Shown here: positions 16,607-26,047 of the stretch, piece by piece | How the letters are laid out: each line of letters starts with the position of its first letter | How positions within the stretch are numbered: position 1 is the stretch's first letter | From: Sporomusa silvacetica DSM 10669 | Lineage (GTDB): Bacteria; Bacillota; Negativicutes; Sporomusales; Sporomusaceae | Length of the DNA: 64,000 nucleotides | Direction: 5' to 3' | Assembly (NCBI RefSeq): GCF_002257705.1 | Contig: NZ_LSLK01000032.1 | Coordinates: forward strand, 25,040 to 89,039 | Notes under the pieces: model-generated | Seen by the model: only the letters and a program-made list of their open reading frames with translations | Told to the model about the DNA's origin: nothing | Databases searched by the model: none | Made by a program: the position numbers and the translations under genes

Positions 16607-18403
16607 TTAGTCCATTTTCAAAATTGCCATAAAGGCTTCTTGGGGAACTTCCACATTACCCACTTGCTTCATGCGTTTTTTACCCTCTTTTTGCTTTTCC
16701 AATAGCTTTCGTTTACGGGTAATATCGCCGCCATAACATTTGGCAAGTACATCCTTGCGCATAGCTCTTACTGTTTCGCGGGCAATTACTTTGCTGCCAA
16801 TAGCGGCCTGAATAGGAATCTCAAACATTTGACGGGGAATAATCCCTTTGAGTTTCTCGGCAAGCTGTCGGCCGCGATGAGTAGCCCGATCCCGATGGAC
16901 AATTACACTAAGGGCATCCACAGGTTCGCCATTAAGTAAAATATCCAATTTAACAAGCTCTGAGGTCTGATAGCCACAAAGTTCGTAATCCAGAGAAGCA
17001 TACCCGCGTGTCGATGATTTCAGCTTGTCAAAGTAATCAAAAATAATCTCACTAAGAGGCAAATGATAGGTTAGCGTAACCCGGTTAGTATCTAGATATT
17101 TCATATCTTTAAACTCGCCGCGCTTTTCTTGTGAAAGCTCCATAACTGGGCCTACATAATCATTAGGAACAATGATGGTTGCTTTTACATACGGCTCTTC
17201 CACATAGTCAATTTCTTGCACTGTCGGTAATTTTGACGGGTTTTCAATCTCGATAACTTCGCCATCAGTTTTAAACACACGATAAATTACGCTTGGCGCA
17301 GTAGTGATAAGTGTTAGATTATATTCGCGTTCCAGGCGTTCTTGAACAACATCCATATGGAGAAGTCCCAGGAAGCCGCAGCGAAAACCGAAACCAAGCG
17401 CAATAGAAGTTTCTGGTTCAAAGACCAGTGATGCATCATTTAACTGTAGTTTTTCTAAAGCGTCCCGCAAATTCTCATAGTCAGTGCTGTCTACCGGGTA
17501 AAGCCCGCAATACACCATTGGCGTAATCTTGCGGTAGCCAGGCAGAGGCTCAGCTACTGGGCGTTCTGCCCCAGTAATGGTATCGCCTACCCGGATATCT
17601 ATTACATTTTTTACGCTGGCAGCAACAAAACCGACCTGACCTGGCCCTAATAAGGAAACATTAGCCAGATAAGGTTTGAAAACACCAACTTCCGCTACTT
17701 CAACAATCTTATTGGTGGCCATCATTTTAATTTTCATACCTGGCTTGATACTGCCGTTCATAACCCGTACATAAGCGATTACGCCTTTATAGGAGTCAAA
17801 ATGAGAGTCAAAAATTAGAGCGCTCAAAGGTTCGTCAGGCTTGCCGGCAGGTGGGGGAACCTTTCTTACAATCGCTTCAAGAATTTCTTCTATACCAATA
17901 CCACTCTTAGCGCTAGCCAAGACAGCATCAGCGGTATCTAAACCAATTACTTCTTCGATTTCGGTTTTCACTCGCTCTGGTTCGGCACTTGGCAGGTCAA
18001 TTTTATTGATAACAGGAATAATCTCAAGATCATGCTCAAGGGCTAAATAAACATTAGCAAGCGTCTGTGCTTCAATCCCCTGCGCTGCATCAACGACTAA
18101 CAGTGCACCCTCACACGCAGCTAAGCTGCGGGAAACCTCATAAGTAAAATCAACATGTCCGGGAGTGTCAATAAGATTGAGCATGTATGTTTCGCCGTCT
18201 TTGGCTGTATAAGACAGCTGCACAGCCTGGGCTTTGATTGTAATGCCACGCTCCCGTTCAAGGTCCATATGATCTAATACCTGTTCTTCCATCTCACGGG
18301 CAGAGAGAGCTCCTGTATACTCCAACAACCGGTCTGCAATGGTAGATTTACCATGGTCGATGTGGGCTATTATTGAGAAATTACGTATATGTCCTGTATC
18401 CAT
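16607..18403 (-). CDS. lepA: Elongation factor 4 (LepA)
   Basis: A 598-residue translational GTPase. G motifs are AHIDHGKST (G1), DTPGHVDF (G3), NKIDLP (G4) and the SAK of G5. EF-G-like domains II, III and V follow, with the LepA-specific C-terminal domain carrying GGDITRKRKLLEKQKEGKKR. It acts on the ribosome in biogenesis or back-translocation under stress. RBS GGGAGGAG is present. The gene opens the conserved lepA-hemW-hrcA run. Confidence 0.98.
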   Translation of the reverse strand: MDTGHIRNFSIIAHIDHGKSTIADRLLEYTGALSAREMEEQVLDHMDLERERGITIKAQAVQLSYTAKDGETYMLNLIDTPGHVDFTYEVSRSLAACEGALLVVDAAQGIEAQTLANVYLALEHDLEIIPVINKIDLPSAEPERVKTEIEEVIGLDTADAVLASAKSGIGIEEILEAIVRKVPPPAGKPDEPLSALIFDSHFDSYKGVIAYVRVMNGSIKPGMKIKMMATNKIVEVAEVGVFKPYLANVSLLGPGQVGFVAASVKNVIDIRVGDTITGAERPVAEPLPGYRKITPMVYCGLYPVDSTDYENLRDALEKLQLNDASLVFEPETSIALGFGFRCGFLGLLHMDVVQERLEREYNLTLITTAPSVIYRVFKTDGEVIEIENPSKLPTVQEIDYVEEPYVKATIIVPNDYVGPVMELSQEKRGEFKDMKYLDTNRVTLTYHLPLSEIIFDYFDKLKSSTRGYASLDYELCGYQTSELVKLDILLNGEPVDALSVIVHRDRATHRGRQLAEKLKGIIPRQMFEIPIQAAIGSKVIARETVRAMRKDVLAKCYGGDITRKRKLLEKQKEGKKRMKQVGNVEVPQEAFMAILKMD

Positions 18404-18488
18404 ATAACTGGGGCTCCTCCCTGGTATAATAAAGCTTTTTTACATACTTCTATAAATTATACCATTAGCAGCCCGCAAACTGCAAGTT

Positions 18489-18887
18489 TTACCTATATTC
18501 ACGGATATACTCATCCATTTGCTGCATCGTTTGCCAGGTTTTTGCTCTTAGGGTGTGCAAAGCAGTTTCAATATAAGGCTTAACCTGCCTCCAATATTCG
18601 CCAGCTGCCTTCTTAGCGCTAAACGCTTCGTCAACAAATTGTTGATGCCAGATAGTTAGCCAATATTCTAATCGTGAAAAATTAGTTTCAATTTTTATCG
18701 GAACAGGAATTAAGTAATTGGCAATAGTTACTACGACACTATTTGCCAAAAATTCTTGCTCTGGACGATGAGTCAGTGTTGCCATCTGGTATTCAACTAT
18801 CCCCACACCAACGGCGATAATTGTTAGCAATATAAATAGACCACGAATAATCAACCTTATATCTGTTGTCACCACCTGTCGGAACAT
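18489..18887 (-). CDS. Hypothetical single-pass membrane protein between spoIIP and lepA
   Basis: A 132-residue protein I do not recognise. One membrane segment spans about residues 13-32 (IRGLFILLTIIAVGVGIVEY), with a basic N-terminus inside. A mainly helical outer part, rich in Trp, Gln and Lys, ends in a short coiled-coil-like stretch. The RBS AAGGAGG is strong, so it is a real gene. It lies 20 nt after spoIIP on the same strand. A sporulation-linked membrane role is possible but only inferred from position. Confidence 0.7.
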   Translation of the reverse strand: MFRQVVTTDIRLIIRGLFILLTIIAVGVGIVEYQMATLTHRPEQEFLANSVVVTIANYLIPVPIKIETNFSRLEYWLTIWHQQFVDEAFSAKKAAGEYWRQVKPYIETALHTLRAKTWQTMQQMDEYIREYR

Positions 18888-18907
18888 GGCAATCCTCCTT
18901 ATGGCAA

Positions 18908-20008
18908 CTACCGGTTTTCAGCAAGTATCTCGACCAATATGTCTCCCAACAGTTCCATGCTCCGTATTGCTTCTTCCTTGCTGCTTTCCTGCGAACCTAC
19001 CTCAAGTAAGAGAGCGCGCGGATGAAGATGCTGGTTATACCGCCATTCTACAAGTTGAATACCGCGGCATAGACCAGGATATTTTTCATTGAGTTTAGCT
19101 TCAATTAATTTAGCAAAAGCATGATTCTGCTGCCAATAGGGTTGCGGTAAATCTTGCTGGCCAGTAGCTACAATAATAGAAATTTTGGCTACTTGTATGC
19201 CGTTGACGATAGCCGTGACATTTTCGCGTTTTTCAGCATCACGGTGAATATCAAAAATCATTTGCAGTGAGGGGTTTTCACTTAACATTTTTTGGGCTGT
19301 AGCTTCTGAAGGTCCATACGCTTTCATAAAGCTGGGATAGTCGTGAATAGCCTGACTATGGATGGTTTTAACACCAGCCTGTTCGAGCTGACGGGCTAAA
19401 GCTGCACCTACTTCTACAATATCACCACATTGACCGCCTGGCCGATGTGCAACACCGGAATTAGGAATAAATGATTCTGCCGTATGGGTATGATAGATCC
19501 CCACTAATGGCTTTTCTTTACTTGCACTTTGAGAGTCAAATTGGGGGAAATTCGGTAGAGTTGCGGCACTGACAACAGGCGTACCTGGCTTTTTAAAAGC
19601 CAGCATAAAAGGAATCTCTTGTGTAAATAAGGAGCGTAAGTCCCTAAAATCAATATTTGTCAATAATGACACTAAGCGATGACTGACAGTCCCTGCAGTT
19701 ACATCAGGCGTTATTTTTACTGCATTTTGCGGCCTGGATACCTCAGATAACCCTGGGACACCTAAAAATAGCACGGTTTTCGCGTTAGGCCATAAGGCAG
19801 GAAGACGTTGACCATAATAGGCTGACCCGCTTACAGGAATGACACTGGTTGTACAATTTAGATAAGTACTAAATGCTAATCCTGCTGCCATTGCCATCAT
19901 GCAACTAATAAATGCTATATTTACTATTTTAGAGGTGTCATAAACTCGCAACAAATTGATCCAAAGCCTATTGGTATTGCTTTGTTTTCGCTCTTTTCTT
20001 GATACCAT
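18908..20008 (-). CDS. spoIIP: Stage II sporulation protein P (peptidoglycan hydrolase)
   Basis: A 366-residue SpoIIP. A basic N-terminus leads to one membrane anchor (about residues 25-50). The outer domain carries the amidase/endopeptidase motifs YHTHTAESFIP, FDIHRDAEKRENV and LLEVGSQESSKEEA. These supply the His and Glu residues of the DMP-complex hydrolase that, with SpoIID and SpoIIM, degrades septal peptidoglycan during engulfment. ATG at 20008 has GGTGGAGG 5 nt upstream; an earlier GTG overlaps that RBS. It follows gpr, the conserved gpr-spoIIP pairing. Confidence 0.95.
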   Translation of the reverse strand: MVSRKERKQSNTNRLWINLLRVYDTSKIVNIAFISCMMAMAAGLAFSTYLNCTTSVIPVSGSAYYGQRLPALWPNAKTVLFLGVPGLSEVSRPQNAVKITPDVTAGTVSHRLVSLLTNIDFRDLRSLFTQEIPFMLAFKKPGTPVVSAATLPNFPQFDSQSASKEKPLVGIYHTHTAESFIPNSGVAHRPGGQCGDIVEVGAALARQLEQAGVKTIHSQAIHDYPSFMKAYGPSEATAQKMLSENPSLQMIFDIHRDAEKRENVTAIVNGIQVAKISIIVATGQQDLPQPYWQQNHAFAKLIEAKLNEKYPGLCRGIQLVEWRYNQHLHPRALLLEVGSQESSKEEAIRSMELLGDILVEILAENR

Positions 20009-20109
20009 TGCTGCCTCCACCAGACTACCCTATGGGAATTTTGTTTACATACAATCTATATGCTTGGCAGCAAGGCGATAGTACACTTATTATCGGACTA
20101 GCTATATTA

Positions 20110-21081
20110 TTAATGTAAATACATATGAATGTTCTCATAATCAATATTAGGATGCATAGCCTGATTGATACCACCGGCCACAACAGCAGCAATATCCTCA
20201 ATAAGTCGGTCAACTTCTTTTGGCGTTACCATGAGGTCTCCGAGCATTTCTGGCAGCACTTGCCGAACAATAGTGTGACGATCCTGATCAGACAAATTTG
20301 CCATACTTTTAAAATAGCGGCCAAAAGCAGCATGTTCTTGTAAGGTATTAATGGTATCCATAGCGATTGTGGTGGCGTGGACTACAGTTGGCACTCCAAT
20401 CGCGACAACAGGCACACCCAAAGAAGCTTGGGTAAGACCAAAACGTTTATTACCTACACCTGAACCAGGATGGATACCAGTACTTGCTAATTGAACTGTG
20501 GTGATTACCCGCTGACTTGACGCCGCAGCCAATGCGTCAATAGCAATTACCAACCCAGGCTTTATTTTACTTACAATTCCCTGGATGATTTCACCCGTCT
20601 CCATACCAGTTATCCCCAGGACACCGGGAGAAATAGCACATACTGAACGCACACCGTCTTTTAGTTCAGGAGAAAGCATATCTTGAAGATGACGAGTTAC
20701 AACAATTTTATGTGCCGCCCGTGGTCCTAAAGCATCAGGAGTAACGTTCCAGTTGCCAAGCCCCACAATTAAAACAGTGGCATTACGTGGTAATTTGGTC
20801 ATGCTAACGAGTTCCTTAGCCAAAAAATTCATTATCTTTTGCTGCAGCGGGGTATTTTTGTAGCGGAGGCCTGGTGATTCAATAGTAATGTATTTCCCTT
20901 GCATTTTACCCATCATTCGTTCTGCTTCTGGTGTAGTAATAGTTACACGGGTTATGACAGCATCCTCATCTTCACTGGTTTCAATTAAAACACCGGGAAT
21001 GTCTTCGCGCACCCTTTTTGTCAACATTTCACGCGCTTCTAAGGCCAAGTCGGTCCGTACAGTCGTAACGATTGGATCCAT
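20110..21081 (-). CDS. gpr: Germination protease GPR
   Basis: A 323-residue aspartic-type spore protease that degrades small acid-soluble proteins at germination. The zymogen propeptide TVRTDLALEARE is at the N-terminus. The core contains VLIVGLGNWNVTPDALGPRA and SPGVLGITGMETGEIIQGIV, both typical of GPR. ATG at 21081 is chosen (AAAGGAGA 8 nt upstream) over a TTG eight codons earlier that overlaps the RBS. Its presence, with spoIIP, shows the organism sporulates or descends from spore formers. A forespore sigma-G promoter is expected but was not resolved. Confidence 0.96.
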   Translation of the reverse strand: MDPIVTTVRTDLALEAREMLTKRVREDIPGVLIETSEDEDAVITRVTITTPEAERMMGKMQGKYITIESPGLRYKNTPLQQKIMNFLAKELVSMTKLPRNATVLIVGLGNWNVTPDALGPRAAHKIVVTRHLQDMLSPELKDGVRSVCAISPGVLGITGMETGEIIQGIVSKIKPGLVIAIDALAAASSQRVITTVQLASTGIHPGSGVGNKRFGLTQASLGVPVVAIGVPTVVHATTIAMDTINTLQEHAAFGRYFKSMANLSDQDRHTIVRQVLPEMLGDLMVTPKEVDRLIEDIAAVVAGGINQAMHPNIDYENIHMYLH

Positions 21082-21153
21082 ATATGTTCTCTCCTTTATT
21101 CCCAATATGTCTTAGACCTATCTTTTCCGAAAAAAAAGGCACCTATACGAAGC

Positions 21154-21218
21154 TATTTATCCGATGACCAAGCTTCAGAGGTGGTTAAAACTAATTCTGA
21201 AGCTTAGGCTCACTTTAT
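21154..21218. repeat. Dispersed structured repeat, group A, short copy (A1)
   Basis: It shares TTATCCGATGACCAAG at one end and GCTTAGGCTCACTTTA at the other with copies at 22674 and 43549. The long internal hairpin domain of those copies is absent. A perfect 10-bp stem (AAGCTTCAGA with TCTGAAGCTT) remains. It lies between the divergent gpr and rpsT and does not touch an ORF end. Confidence 0.75.
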
Positions 21219-21231
21219 TATGGCGTTTTGC

Positions 21232-21260
21232 TTGCTTTTTCCTGGATGCCATGCTAAAAT
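21232..21260 (+). promoter_or_regulatory. rpsT promoter
   Basis: TTGCTT (21232-21237) and TAAAAT (21255-21260) are spaced 17 nt, about 35 nt upstream of the rpsT start. It fits a sigma-A promoter. Confidence 0.7.
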
Positions 21261-21294
21261 GTTTTAGTAATATATACATAAGGAGGTGAATTAC

Positions 21295-21564
21295 TTGCCA
21301 AATATTAAGTCATCTGAGCGTAGCGTAAAAACTGACGCTGAACGGCGTGCCCGCAATTATTCGGTAAGATCAGCAATTAAAACTTCTACCCGTAAGGTGG
21401 AGGAAGCTGTGACTGCCGGTAAAGCAGATGAGGCCAAGAACCTCCTGATTAATGCCGCAAGCGTTATTGACAAAGCAGCCGCCAAGGGCGTTATTCATAA
21501 AAATGCCGCTGCCCGTAAGAAATCCCGCTTGGCTATTAAAGCCAATGCTACTCAACAAGCTTAA
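21295..21564 (+). CDS. rpsT: Small ribosomal subunit protein bS20
   Basis: An 89-residue basic helical protein, MPNIKSSERSVKTDAERR, matching bS20. The start is TTG at 21295 with AGGAGG 8 nt upstream; an in-frame GTG at 21286 overlaps the RBS. A UUG start for rpsT is also known in Escherichia coli, where it takes part in autoregulation; whether that applies here is not shown. The gene is monocistronic, with its own promoter and terminator, transcribed away from gpr and towards holA. Confidence 0.96.
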   Translation: MPNIKSSERSVKTDAERRARNYSVRSAIKTSTRKVEEAVTAGKADEAKNLLINAASVIDKAAAKGVIHKNAAARKKSRLAIKANATQQA

Positions 21565-21569
21565 TTAGT

Positions 21570-21608
21570 AAAACCCTGTTCGCTAGCGAACAGGGTTTTC
21601 GTTTTTTT
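21570..21608 (+). terminator. rpsT terminator
   Basis: A 14-bp perfect palindrome (AAAACCCTGTTCGC with GCGAACAGGGTTTT, 21570-21599) with a 2-nt centre is followed by CGTTTTTTTT. It lies 5 nt past the rpsT stop and faces the holA 3' end. Confidence 0.93.
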
Positions 21609-21616
21609 TACTCGTT

Positions 21617-22657
21617 TTACTCGCACAGTTCTATTATTATTTTTTCCAATGCTACCGGTCCACTCCTGCTTGCTTTTAAATCCTGGTCAGCGGCCGCTAG
21701 ACTAAGTAGAGCGGCTTTCAATTTACCTTCATTAAAACTACGGCTTTGTTTGACCAGTTTTTCACCAATAAAACCAGGAACTTTGAAAAAATCGGCAACT
21801 TCCCGGCTGCCACGGCCCTTTTGGATGAGATCTTTAACCTGCCAAAGCTGTCTAACTTGCCGGGCTAAAAGAACCAGTATTCGTAGCGGGTGCTCACCTG
21901 CTGTCAATTGCTCACGCAGTAACGCCAGTGCCTGAGACGTTTGTCTTTGACTTAATGCTTCCACCATGGCAAAAACTGATACTTCCGGCACAGTTGATAA
22001 AATCTGCAGTAAGTCTTGCAGGGTAATGCGCGACTTGCCTGCTGTATATAAAAGGACTTTTTCTAATTCATTATTCACAAAATCGAGTGAAACCTGCGGC
22101 ATCATGCTGACAGCTGCCAACAAATGTTCCTGGGCATCAGGAACCATTTTTATTTTAAGCTCTGCCAGCCGTTCTGTCAGCCAACTCCTCAATTCTTTAC
22201 CCTTTAATGGCGCTGCTTCCAACACCACACCGTTTTTCTCCAACGCTTTAAATATTTTGCGCCGTTTGTCAGGTTTATCTGGCGTAATAAATACAACATG
22301 ACTATAGGCAGGCATGTTGCCAAACAACTTAATTAACCGTTCGGTAGCAGCATCTGTTTTATCTTGAACTTCGCTGCCACTTGCTTTGCGGCCAGCACTA
22401 AATAGCCCTGTATTTCGCACAATAATTAGGTTTTTTTCGCCAAGGAATGGTATTGTTTCAATCGTATTAATAAGTTCTTCCCGCTGCGGATCAGACTCAA
22501 AAATAATAAGATTCATATCCCGGTCTTCTACAGGCACGACACTGGTAATAAGAGCCTGCTCAACCTGACGTAAGTAATAGGGTTCCTCACCGTGCAGAAG
22601 ATATGCTGAAGCAATTTTATTCTGCTTGATACCAGCAAGCACTGCTTTATAATCCAT
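21617..22657 (-). CDS. holA: DNA polymerase III subunit delta
   Basis: A 346-residue clamp-loader subunit. It starts MDYKAVLAGIKQNKIASAYLLHGEEPYYL; the Walker-A-like region is degenerate, as usual for delta. Domain III at the C-terminus contains LRILVLLARQVRQLWQVKDL. It opens the beta clamp during loading. The comEC-holA-(divergent) rpsT order is the standard one in Firmicutes. A group A repeat separates it from comEC. Confidence 0.94.
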   Translation of the reverse strand: MDYKAVLAGIKQNKIASAYLLHGEEPYYLRQVEQALITSVVPVEDRDMNLIIFESDPQREELINTIETIPFLGEKNLIIVRNTGLFSAGRKASGSEVQDKTDAATERLIKLFGNMPAYSHVVFITPDKPDKRRKIFKALEKNGVVLEAAPLKGKELRSWLTERLAELKIKMVPDAQEHLLAAVSMMPQVSLDFVNNELEKVLLYTAGKSRITLQDLLQILSTVPEVSVFAMVEALSQRQTSQALALLREQLTAGEHPLRILVLLARQVRQLWQVKDLIQKGRGSREVADFFKVPGFIGEKLVKQSRSFNEGKLKAALLSLAAADQDLKASRSGPVALEKIIIELCE

Positions 22658-22673
22658 ATTTCACCACATTTAA

Positions 22674-22809
22674 ATTATTTAATCCGATGACCAAGTTGCT
22701 CTAAGACTCCCGCTTCTACAAGCGGGAGTTAAGAGCAACTAAGTCCCTGGATTAGTTCGACTAAGCTTCAGAGGGAGCTAAAACTCCACCTGAAGCTAAG
22801 GCTCACTTT
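22674..22809. repeat. Dispersed structured repeat, group A, full copy (A2)
   Basis: It folds into nested stems: an outer TAATCC with GGATTA; an inner stem made of AGTTGCTCT/AGAGCAACT plus ACTCCCGCTT/AAGCGGGAGT; and a third, AGCTTCAG...CTGAAGCT. The terminal CTCACTTTA contains the reverse complement of the comEC TGA stop. The outer and inner arms differ from the copy at 43549 by paired changes that keep the pairing. Confidence 0.85.
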
Positions 22810-25184
22810 ATATAAGGTTCAACTTTTAACTGTTTGCCGTCTGAGGTAAACACTATCGCACCCTGTTTATCTGTGCGATAAACTACAATTTCCCTGGCGG
22901 CAAGCCGGTTTAGCGTTTCCGGGTGCGGGTGACCGAATTGGTTACCATAGCCGGCAGAAATAACCGCAAATTTAGGAGCAGCAGCTTGCAGAAAAGGTTC
23001 GGTAGTGGATGTTCTTGAGCCATGATGTCCTACCTTTAATACAGTACAAGAAGCAAGACCTTTTGTCAAAAGGGTAGCCTCCCCTTGTGCCGGCAAATCG
23101 CCAGTAAGTAAAAAGCTATGCTGCCCATAGCTCACTCGAACTACACTGGACACTTCATTTCCACCAGCGGCACGTAAAATGATCTCAGATTCGTCCACAG
23201 CCTGCTCGATACTAACTATTACTTCATCAAGCAAAAAGCGTTGACCAGTATAGGCAGGAATAACCGCTACCGGTCGGGTATGAAGCAATGCCTGTACTGG
23301 CGGTGAGTATTTCTCTTGCGGCAAGAGCACATTAGCAACCCTAATGGCACTAGCAACACCAGCTGCCCCACCAGCATGATCCTGATGTCCATGGGTCAAA
23401 ATCAGATAATCAATCGCCCTCACGCCATAATGTTTAAGATAGGGAGCAACTACCCTTGCCCCGATATCGAAATCTGATTCTCCCATAGTTCCGCCAGTAT
23501 CAACCAAAACCGCTTGGCCATGGGGAGTAATAATCAAGGTTGCATCCCCCTGCCCCACATCAATAAAATGCACTGTCAGGGGTTGCGGATACAAGGCATA
23601 CACTGCCACGGTGATAATAAGCAGTACTGCTGCCATACTACAGGAGCGCGGCCATTGACGAATAAGTTGTCCCGGCCCTGGCAGTTTAAACGGACGCCAT
23701 CCATAAACCCAGGCTAAGACGAAATAATATACGACACTGCCTATTATCCCGATTGCGGGTATATATACCAAGCTATAAGGCACTGCTGCCAGTAGTTCTG
23801 TAAGCATCATAACAAGGCCTATTAAGAGACTGCTAATCACAAAGATTATATTGCCGGCAACCGGAACCATTGTATAAATAATGACTCCTGCCAACCCCAG
23901 AATAATTACCAGTTCAATAACAGGCAAGACAATAATATTAGCTGCAAAAGAGATAAGTGAGAAACTATTGAAATACCAGGCAATTACCGGTAATACACTC
24001 AGTTGCGCCGAAAGCGTCACTGCTAACGTTCCTGCTAACCAGGCCGGATAGTTAGATAGATATTCTACCGTCTGCTGATACAAAAAGACCAGCCCAGCGG
24101 TAGCGCCAAAAGATAATTGAAAACTGATATCAAATAATAGCAGTGGCTGATAAATAAGCATAGCTAATGCAGTAACTGCCAAGGCTGCCGGTGCATAACT
24201 TTCCCGTTCAAGTATTACCGCTAGCAAACTTATAAGTCCCATAAGCGCTGAACGTATGACTGGTGGCGTTAGCCCACTCATGCAGGCATAGAGAATAACT
24301 ACCACAGCCGCTAGGGTTACCGTAAATAAGGAACCCCAACGCAGTCGTCTGCCAAGCCAGGTTATCAAACCAACCACAAGCGCGATATGCGCACCTGATA
24401 CGGATAAGATATGGATTAACCCTGTTGCTGCGAAATCACTGATAACATCCTTATTTATCCCCTGATAGCCGCCAAATAGAACAGCTGTCAAGATAGCAGC
24501 ATCATTTACTGGCATTACTTGTTGTAGCCCGGTAATCATTCTGTCTCGCCAGTTGGCCAGGACTACCTGCCATGAATACCCCTTGTAAGTAGTAAGAACC
24601 TGCAGCATTTGTTCTTGTCCACTCATGCGGGCAGTGATACCCTGCCGCTTCAGAGCGGCAACCATATCAATCTGACCTGGATTATTGTAGCCATGAAGTT
24701 CTAATAATTTTCCAGTAACGATTATTTTGTCGCCATAGGCTGCCGGTTTACTCGTTTCCTCTTTATACTGGGTATTTATTCTGATGTTTCCCGTAACATA
24801 GCAGGCAGCCTTTGCTCCAGCGGGTGTAACCTTTTCCGCTTTGAGTAGATAGCGTACCCGTCTTTTTTGTTCGTCAATCGGTGTTATCTCAGGAACAGCC
24901 ACCAAGGTGCCCTCGATATTGACAGTCTGTCCTGCATAATTGCCAATATCATCAGCTCGTACGATAACAGCCTGATGATAGCAAAGCATTCCAGCTACAA
25001 AAAACAGGCTGATAACAGGCCAAAAACTATGCTGATAGTTACGAATAATTCGCCATAATGAGGTTATTAACAATAAAACAGCTACTATAGCAAGCGTAGG
25101 AAAATGCCAGCTATATAATGCCGCTTGCCAGATACCTGCTGCAAAAGCAGCACAGGCAAATAAAATGATATTGTTTAGATCCAT
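22803..25184 (-). CDS. comEC: DNA internalization-related competence protein ComEC/Rec2
   Basis: A 793-residue membrane protein that carries transforming DNA through the cytoplasmic membrane. An N-terminal membrane/OB part (DUF4131, about 1-200) precedes the competence domain with multiple membrane segments (about 230-510, GLIHILSVSGAHIALV). The C-terminal metallo-beta-lactamase domain carries FIDVGQGDATLI, LTHGHQDHAGG and VGHHGSRTSTTEPFL. The stop TGA lies in a group A repeat. It is encoded 2 nt after comEA, so it is co-transcribed. Confidence 0.95.
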   Translation of the reverse strand: MDLNNIILFACAAFAAGIWQAALYSWHFPTLAIVAVLLLITSLWRIIRNYQHSFWPVISLFFVAGMLCYHQAVIVRADDIGNYAGQTVNIEGTLVAVPEITPIDEQKRRVRYLLKAEKVTPAGAKAACYVTGNIRINTQYKEETSKPAAYGDKIIVTGKLLELHGYNNPGQIDMVAALKRQGITARMSGQEQMLQVLTTYKGYSWQVVLANWRDRMITGLQQVMPVNDAAILTAVLFGGYQGINKDVISDFAATGLIHILSVSGAHIALVVGLITWLGRRLRWGSLFTVTLAAVVVILYACMSGLTPPVIRSALMGLISLLAVILERESYAPAALAVTALAMLIYQPLLLFDISFQLSFGATAGLVFLYQQTVEYLSNYPAWLAGTLAVTLSAQLSVLPVIAWYFNSFSLISFAANIIVLPVIELVIILGLAGVIIYTMVPVAGNIIFVISSLLIGLVMMLTELLAAVPYSLVYIPAIGIIGSVVYYFVLAWVYGWRPFKLPGPGQLIRQWPRSCSMAAVLLIITVAVYALYPQPLTVHFIDVGQGDATLIITPHGQAVLVDTGGTMGESDFDIGARVVAPYLKHYGVRAIDYLILTHGHQDHAGGAAGVASAIRVANVLLPQEKYSPPVQALLHTRPVAVIPAYTGQRFLLDEVIVSIEQAVDESEIILRAAGGNEVSSVVRVSYGQHSFLLTGDLPAQGEATLLTKGLASCTVLKVGHHGSRTSTTEPFLQAAAPKFAVISAGYGNQFGHPHPETLNRLAAREIVVYRTDKQGAIVFTSDGKQLKVEPYIK

Positions 25185-25186
25185 GA

Positions 25187-25792
25187 CTACAGAGCTATCT
25201 TATCTTTAAACTGATTGTATTTGGCTTCACCAATTCCCGGTACTTTTTTGATGTCAGCAAGATCACTAAAGGCCCCGTTTGCTGTACGAAATTGCGCAAT
25301 CCGTTCCGCCAGTGACGGACCAATGCCTGGCAGCTTATCAAGCTCAGCCGCAGAGGCGGTATTGATATTAATTTTATCATTAGAATTGCTGGCAGACGCG
25401 CCTGAATTAGAAGTACTATTACCAGCAGCAGTAACAGTATAAGGAACATTGACTTGCATTTCATCTTTCAAATGCAATGCCAAATTAATTTTGGCAGGAT
25501 CTGCGCCGAGGGCAAACCCGCCTGCTGCAGTAACCGCATCAACGATCCGACTACCTTGGGGAAGTTTATATACACCGGGTTTATTCACTCCACCACTAAC
25601 ATAAACGACAACCTCGCTACTTGAAGGGCTATTCGCAGTAGTATTGGTGGTTGGTAAATTTCCTGGAGCAGTTGACACCGCGCTCTCCCCCGGGTCATCA
25701 GGGTCTTTTTGCCAAAAGCTATGGAAACTATAGACTACTATCCCGCATGCCAGCAGAACAACTAGAAGAAGCTTTTTCTGCAGAATCCCCAT
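25187..25792 (-). CDS. comEA: Competence protein ComEA (helix-hairpin-helix DNA receptor)
   Basis: A 201-residue membrane-anchored DNA-binding protein. An N-terminal anchor (about residues 8-25) and a Thr/Ser/Pro-rich linker lead to an SLBB domain (about 60-120, VYVSGGVNKPGVYKLPQGSR). The C-terminal HhH pair reads ININTASAAELDKLPGIGPS and KKVPGIGEAKYNQFKDKI. It binds incoming double-stranded DNA and hands it to ComEC. The comEA-comEC pairing suggests natural transformation capacity; comEB is absent here, which is common. Confidence 0.94.
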   Translation of the reverse strand: MGILQKKLLLVVLLACGIVVYSFHSFWQKDPDDPGESAVSTAPGNLPTTNTTANSPSSSEVVVYVSGGVNKPGVYKLPQGSRIVDAVTAAGGFALGADPAKINLALHLKDEMQVNVPYTVTAAGNSTSNSGASASNSNDKININTASAAELDKLPGIGPSLAERIAQFRTANGAFSDLADIKKVPGIGEAKYNQFKDKIAL

Positions 25793-26047
25793 AAGTCATA
25801 CCTCACATTATGCTTTTGACAGTACTATTTCAACATATTGCGTCAATATCCTGCTGAGTTTGTAATATTTGTAAGTCATTTTACAGATATCACCATTGAC
25901 ACTTTTTGCCTAATTGATTACCATAAAATTTGTAGAATTTGTTTTGGCGCGGTAGTGTAGGATGGCAGGATTGTAATAGCCCGGAAAGTGAGTGAGATGT
26001 GTGTAACCGGCCAATAACTAGTTAGGTGTAGAAAGGTAGGATGGAAT